A stretch of 64,000 bases of DNA, taken from contig OW051473.1 of assembly GCA_932521025.1 (NCBI GenBank), forward strand, positions 1,860,001 to 1,924,000. Reading direction: 5' to 3'. The notes under the pieces were generated by a model that saw only the letters and a list, made by a program, of their open reading frames with translations, ran no database searches and was not told the origin of the DNA. Each line of letters begins with the position of its first letter. Within the stretch, counting starts at the first letter, position 1. The position numbers were made by a program, and so were the translations under genes. Of this stretch, positions 60,322 through 64,000 are shown in pieces. Source of the DNA: Oscheius onirici (taxonomy: Eukaryota; Nematoda; Chromadorea; Rhabditida; Rhabditidae).

Positions 60322-62318
60322 ATGCGCAACTTTGTTCTATTTCTTGTTTTCTTGACCATTTTATCAGGAGCAGTATATGCAGCTACTTCTGTTGTGGTGA
60401 AAACCGCACGAAAGAAGACAGGATCAACGTATGGCTCCTCATCAAGCTCTTCATATACGTCCTCTCTTCTCAATTCAAGCTACGAACGAGCAGTTTCGCC
60501 ATATGATTTTGATGGAGAGCCTGTGGTTGTTTATGTTACAATACCGTCGGTTGTGCTTTTTTCTCTAGTAAGTAATTTATACGAAAAGGAGGTTAAAAGC
60601 TTGTTGAACATGCTTTTCGCCTGGCAATTCAATAAGCGAAACAGAATTATAGCTAAATTTTGTTTTGAGCTGTCAAATGGCAACAATGATTCCATAATTC
60701 TCTCTACTTCAAAAAAGGCTAAAATGACTGAAATAATAATTACATTTTCTAGTTTCCAGGAAGAAAACAAACAACTTGTCAGCTATGTAGCTACTGTAAA
60801 CATTGTATGCGGATCCTTCTCTTTTTATACGAGCGCACTTCAGACCTGGACTGATTCACGACTCGTATTTGATCCCGACGAAACGGGTTCCAACTACACT
60901 ATTCTTCCGTCTAGTATGGTCTGGATTCCAACAGTTTTCTGTTACAATAGGTAAAAAATCTTCGGAATTGTTTGCTAGATTTAGTATTGATGTCCATCGA
61001 ATGGACACGGAGAAGGACAGTAATGAAGTTTTGGTCAGTTGGCCAATTTACGCATGATGCACTTCTTACAGATTTCGCCAAGCGGCACAGTAACTTTGTT
61101 CATGAGAGCCAGGTTCGATACAATCTGTGACTGTGACATATGTGAGCGATTGAGCAAACTTTTAAATTGAACATTTAGCGCAATTTCCATTTGATACTCA
61201 GTTCTGCTCAATTGACTTTGATACTGGACTGTCGGCATCAGATAGACAGATACTTGTGCCAATATTTCAAGAAAATTATTTCAAACAGGTATGTAAAAGA
61301 GGTAATGAATGGTGACAACAGACGTTGAGAACGTCTAACAACCGCTGATTAGTCGAATAATTTGTGAATCATAGAAGAATAAGCAATCAGGAACAAAATG
61401 ATGTCTACGAAAAGCCAGATCATCAATGATTAGAACATTTTAACTAGTAAAAGAGCAGGTTGTCTTACTTAGAGGGTTTAGCGTGTATTAGCCCTAAAAG
61501 AATCTTACAAGTAAATTTTAGTCATGTTTCAGATTTACAGAAAACTAAACTAAATGTGTCAGACAGGCGAGTAAACGAATCTCATTACCCGCAATGCCGT
61601 CTCACAGATCTATTCTATTAAAATGCCCGGTTAACAATCGTTTTCTAACACATCACGGTTTCAGGGAAATGCGGAGTGGGACATGTCCTTGACATCAGTT
61701 CAATCAAAAATTGACGAATGCAGTGGATTTAGCTATTCCTTTGCTGTAATTGGCTTCACATTGACTAGAAACTATCAGTTTTACATCTACTTTCTGATTG
61801 TTCCAACCTTTATTATAACGGCTACCTGTATATCTGGAGTCATGCTACCCTCAACAATGTCTACGGGTGAAAAGGTACTGCTGTTTTATTGTAATCTATA
61901 GTAATTCAGATGAGTACGGGAGTGGCTGGTCTTCTTGGTCTCACATTTTTGTTGAGCATTATCGTCCAAGAAGTTCCCAGAGCTCCGAAATTACCACTTC
62001 TTGGTAAGTTGACGCAAACTTGAAAAAACAATTTGTACCAGGTAAATGGGTTATCGGTGAAATGTCATTTTGCGTCATTGCTATCGCGGTTAACGCCATC
62101 GGATTGTATTTTGACAAGTTCAGCGAAAGGTAAAAATACGTTGATCTTTTTAAAGTTTAATCTGAAGGAACAAATACTTGCGGAAACGACACGGTATTGT
62201 CATATGGGTCAAGTTTTTGTCCTATATTATTGTCTTCTTCGGCAACCTCTTGTTTACTGTAATTGTTCTTGCCGCGAGAGAGCAAAGACTCCCGCCCAGT
62301 CACTACGACACAATGTAA
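60322..62318 (+). CDS. Cys-loop ligand-gated ion channel subunit, cation-type pore
   Basis: A signal peptide (FVLFLVFLTILSGAVYA) is followed by a Ser-rich linker and the ligand-binding domain: VVVYVTIPSVV, the WTDSRLVFDP loop, ILPSSMVWIPT, and the Cys-loop CDCDISQFPFDTQFC with 13 residues between its outer cysteines. Pore region: M1 FYIYFLIVPTFIITATCISG, then GEKMSTGVAGLLGLTFLLSI for M2, M3 around WVIGEMSFCVIAIAVNAIGL, and M4 VKFLSYIIVFFGNLLFTVIV. GEK just before M2 with an acidic residue past it (IVQEVP) is the cation-channel signature; anion channels have PAR. The M3-M4 loop is very short. It belongs with nematode ACR/LGC-type subunits; the ligand is not predictable. The stop codon overlaps an AATAAA (62318-62323). 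Confidence 0.88.
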
Positions 62319-62323
62319 ATAAA
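62318..62323 (+). promoter_or_regulatory. AATAAA polyadenylation signal overlapping the stop codon
   Basis: The last base of the channel's TAA stop begins AATAAA, giving a minimal 3' UTR. The convergent mucin-like gene ends only 75 bp further on. Confidence 0.55.
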
Positions 62324-62393
62324 GTTTCATTTTGGGAATTTTGTACTCGTTGACAAAAGATCAAAGACGTTAGAAAAGTCATTTTTGTTGATG

Positions 62394-64000
62394 CTACTGT
62401 TCCTGCTGATTCAGAATGATGGCTTCCAAAATGGCTTGTTCGAGCTGACTGCGAGTAAGTATAGTTCCGTCTTTCAGCACGCTATAAGTTCATTTTTACC
62501 TTTTTTAATGTTTAAATTTTGACTTGAATAGAAAGGCAAACTCACTACACTTTTTCCTCCTGCTGTGGAGATGGTTCCTCTGCCTGCTCTGACGTCGGCT
62601 CTTCATCGGTAGGCAACTCTTGACCGAGATTGTGCTCACCATGTTCGTTATGTAGAATATTACCATTTTCGTCAACTTCTTCCAACTCTTCGTACTCAGC
62701 TTCTGTAGTTGCTACTTCTGGCTCTTCTGTAGTCGTTTCGTCAAAATGTTCATTGTGAACAGCAACATTTTTCGAAATTAGGTTCTGTGGCAGCTTCTCG
62801 TCTTCTGAACTTTCCGGTTCACCAGAACTAGCAGCTGCTGTAGTGTTAGGTTCCTCACGCCAAGAAGCTTTTTCTCCATTATCAACGTGAGTCTCATCCT
62901 GTTCTTCTGTTGTTGTCCCAGTAGATTTCTCTCCTTGATCAATTTCACCCTCATGCTGGTAGTCCTCGGTCGTGGAAGGAGAATTGCTGGTTGTTTCGAA
63001 ATCAGGTCTCAAATCAACCTTAGCAGATGCTGCTGAAGCGTTTTTGGTGAGAAAGATCTCATTAGCTGGGTAGCAGGGCGGAGCTGTTGGTGCAGTAGTG
63101 CCTGGAGTAGTTCCTGTCGATGTGCTAGGAAGTGTTGTCGAACGAGGCGTTGTAGAGGAAACCGGGGGTTTGGATGTTGCTGCAGAAACTGTCGTTGAAG
63201 GCCATTCCGTAGTAGTAGTAGTAAAACGAGACGTTTCGGTAGAAGCATATTTTGATTGCCATTTTGTGGTATTCGGAACAAAAGTTGAAGAAGAACCTGG
63301 TGGCCGTGTTCTTGTGGCTCTGGAGGAAACCGACAGTGTTGTTCCATTATAGCCAGACGTTGAAGGATTCCTTGTAGTACCAGCCGAAGTTGGTGGTGTG
63401 GTACTTCCTGGAGTAAAAGTAGCAGACGGTATCCATGTGGATGTGCCGCGGGTAGGTAGCATGGTACTTCCTGGAGTCGTTGAAGGCCACGCGGTAGTAG
63501 GAGAAGTTGCATCTGTCGGAATTGTCGTAAGCGGTGTACCAGAGGGTCCTCTTCGGATTGGTGGCCTGTGATATTCTGAGGTACTGCTGGAATCACTGCA
63601 ATTCTTGGCCAGTCTCAAGCTTTTGAAAATGTTTCCAAGCTCTTTTCTCATTGCCTCTTCTATCAACTTTTCGAGATCTAAAAACTGCCGATATTTTTGG
63701 AATATTGTCGCGATTACCATTGGCAAAAGGCGGCTGTGAACCTTTTCGCAGATAAGCAAGCTCCTTCAGTAATTCACCCACATCTAAAACGGTAAAATGA
63801 AAGCTCGGATCACTTACTGACGGATGTGGCGGAAGCAACTGGACTGTTTGTTGTTTCGTCATCGTCGTACTCCCAAAGTTTCTTCTTGGAGTCTTCAAAG
63901 TAGTCGTCGTCCACTTGACGTTTACCTAAATACCATATCAATAGAGCACTAAAAACCTAAGTTTTTGGTTGGTTCTGTTTTACTTTAGAAATGTAAGAAC
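62394..64000 (-). CDS. Mucin-like Thr/Ser/Pro-rich protein, 5' end outside window
   Basis: Exons (minus): one near 63805-63930 (KRQVDDDYFEDSKKKLWEYD), one near 63740-63785 (VGELLKELAYLRKG), the large exon from about 63680 to 62547, and the last near 62394-62482. The large exon starts with DLEKLIEEAMRKELGNIF, runs through about 170 residues of Thr/Ser/Pro (TTIPTDATSPTTAWPSTTPG and variants), then turns acidic (EEPEVATTEAEYEELEEV). The stop at 62545 is bypassed by a GTGAGT donor; the last exon gives YVLKDGTILTRSQLEQAILE. The Thr-rich part is a likely O-glycosylation domain, so secretion is expected, but the signal peptide would lie beyond 64000. No family assigned. Confidence 0.65.

Overview
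This is a eukaryotic window that reads as nematode. It holds a cuticle collagen with the nematode N-terminal domain, two nematode-type serpentine receptors, many introns of only 35-42 nt ending in TTTCAG, and several start codons sitting at or just after a TTTCAG/TTTAG acceptor, as expected for spliced-leader trans-splicing. The clade cannot be fixed from the sequence. All coordinates and splice calls were made by eye from reading frame, GT/GC-AG sites and family motifs, so exon edges in the less conserved genes may be wrong.

Left part (1-10.7 kb): two Ig+EGF genes (227-1188, secreted; 4754-6125, membrane-anchored) flank an unrelated cysteine-rich single-pass membrane protein. A TMEM129-type E3 ubiquitin ligase follows (6577-8428). 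A minus-strand Zc3h12a-like NYN ribonuclease (9100-10656) is divergent from KNL-1.

Middle (11-33 kb): KNL-1 kinetochore scaffold (11313-14841). Then comes a gene-poor 5.4 kb stretch with two hairpin RNA candidates and a low-complexity array. It is followed by an unrecognised basic/serine-rich gene (20344-22489), two minus-strand four-helix membrane proteins, a divergent protein kinase with HND in place of HRD and a likely frame problem, a foldback element, an HMG-box protein and a type I membrane protein.

Right part (34-64 kb): an 11.5 kb class XV/XII-like MyTH4-FERM-SH3 myosin carrying two identical antisense tRNA-His(GTG) genes in its introns. Beyond it are a p38 MAP kinase (TGY), a cuticle collagen, a serpentine receptor, a CFAP57-like WD40/coiled-coil protein, a small unknown protein with an RVxF-like motif, a relic of an MFS transporter, a second serpentine receptor, a Cys-loop ion channel with a cation-type pore signature, and a mucin-like gene that runs off the right edge.

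The genes do not form one pathway. The most unusual points are a CFAP57-like axonemal protein in a group without motile cilia, at least two (probably three) GC-AG introns, the Ig-EGF paralogue pair with matching exon sizes, the twin nested tRNAs, a KNL-1 whose MELT-like repeats have drifted to a TxxMF form, and several foldback or hairpin elements.
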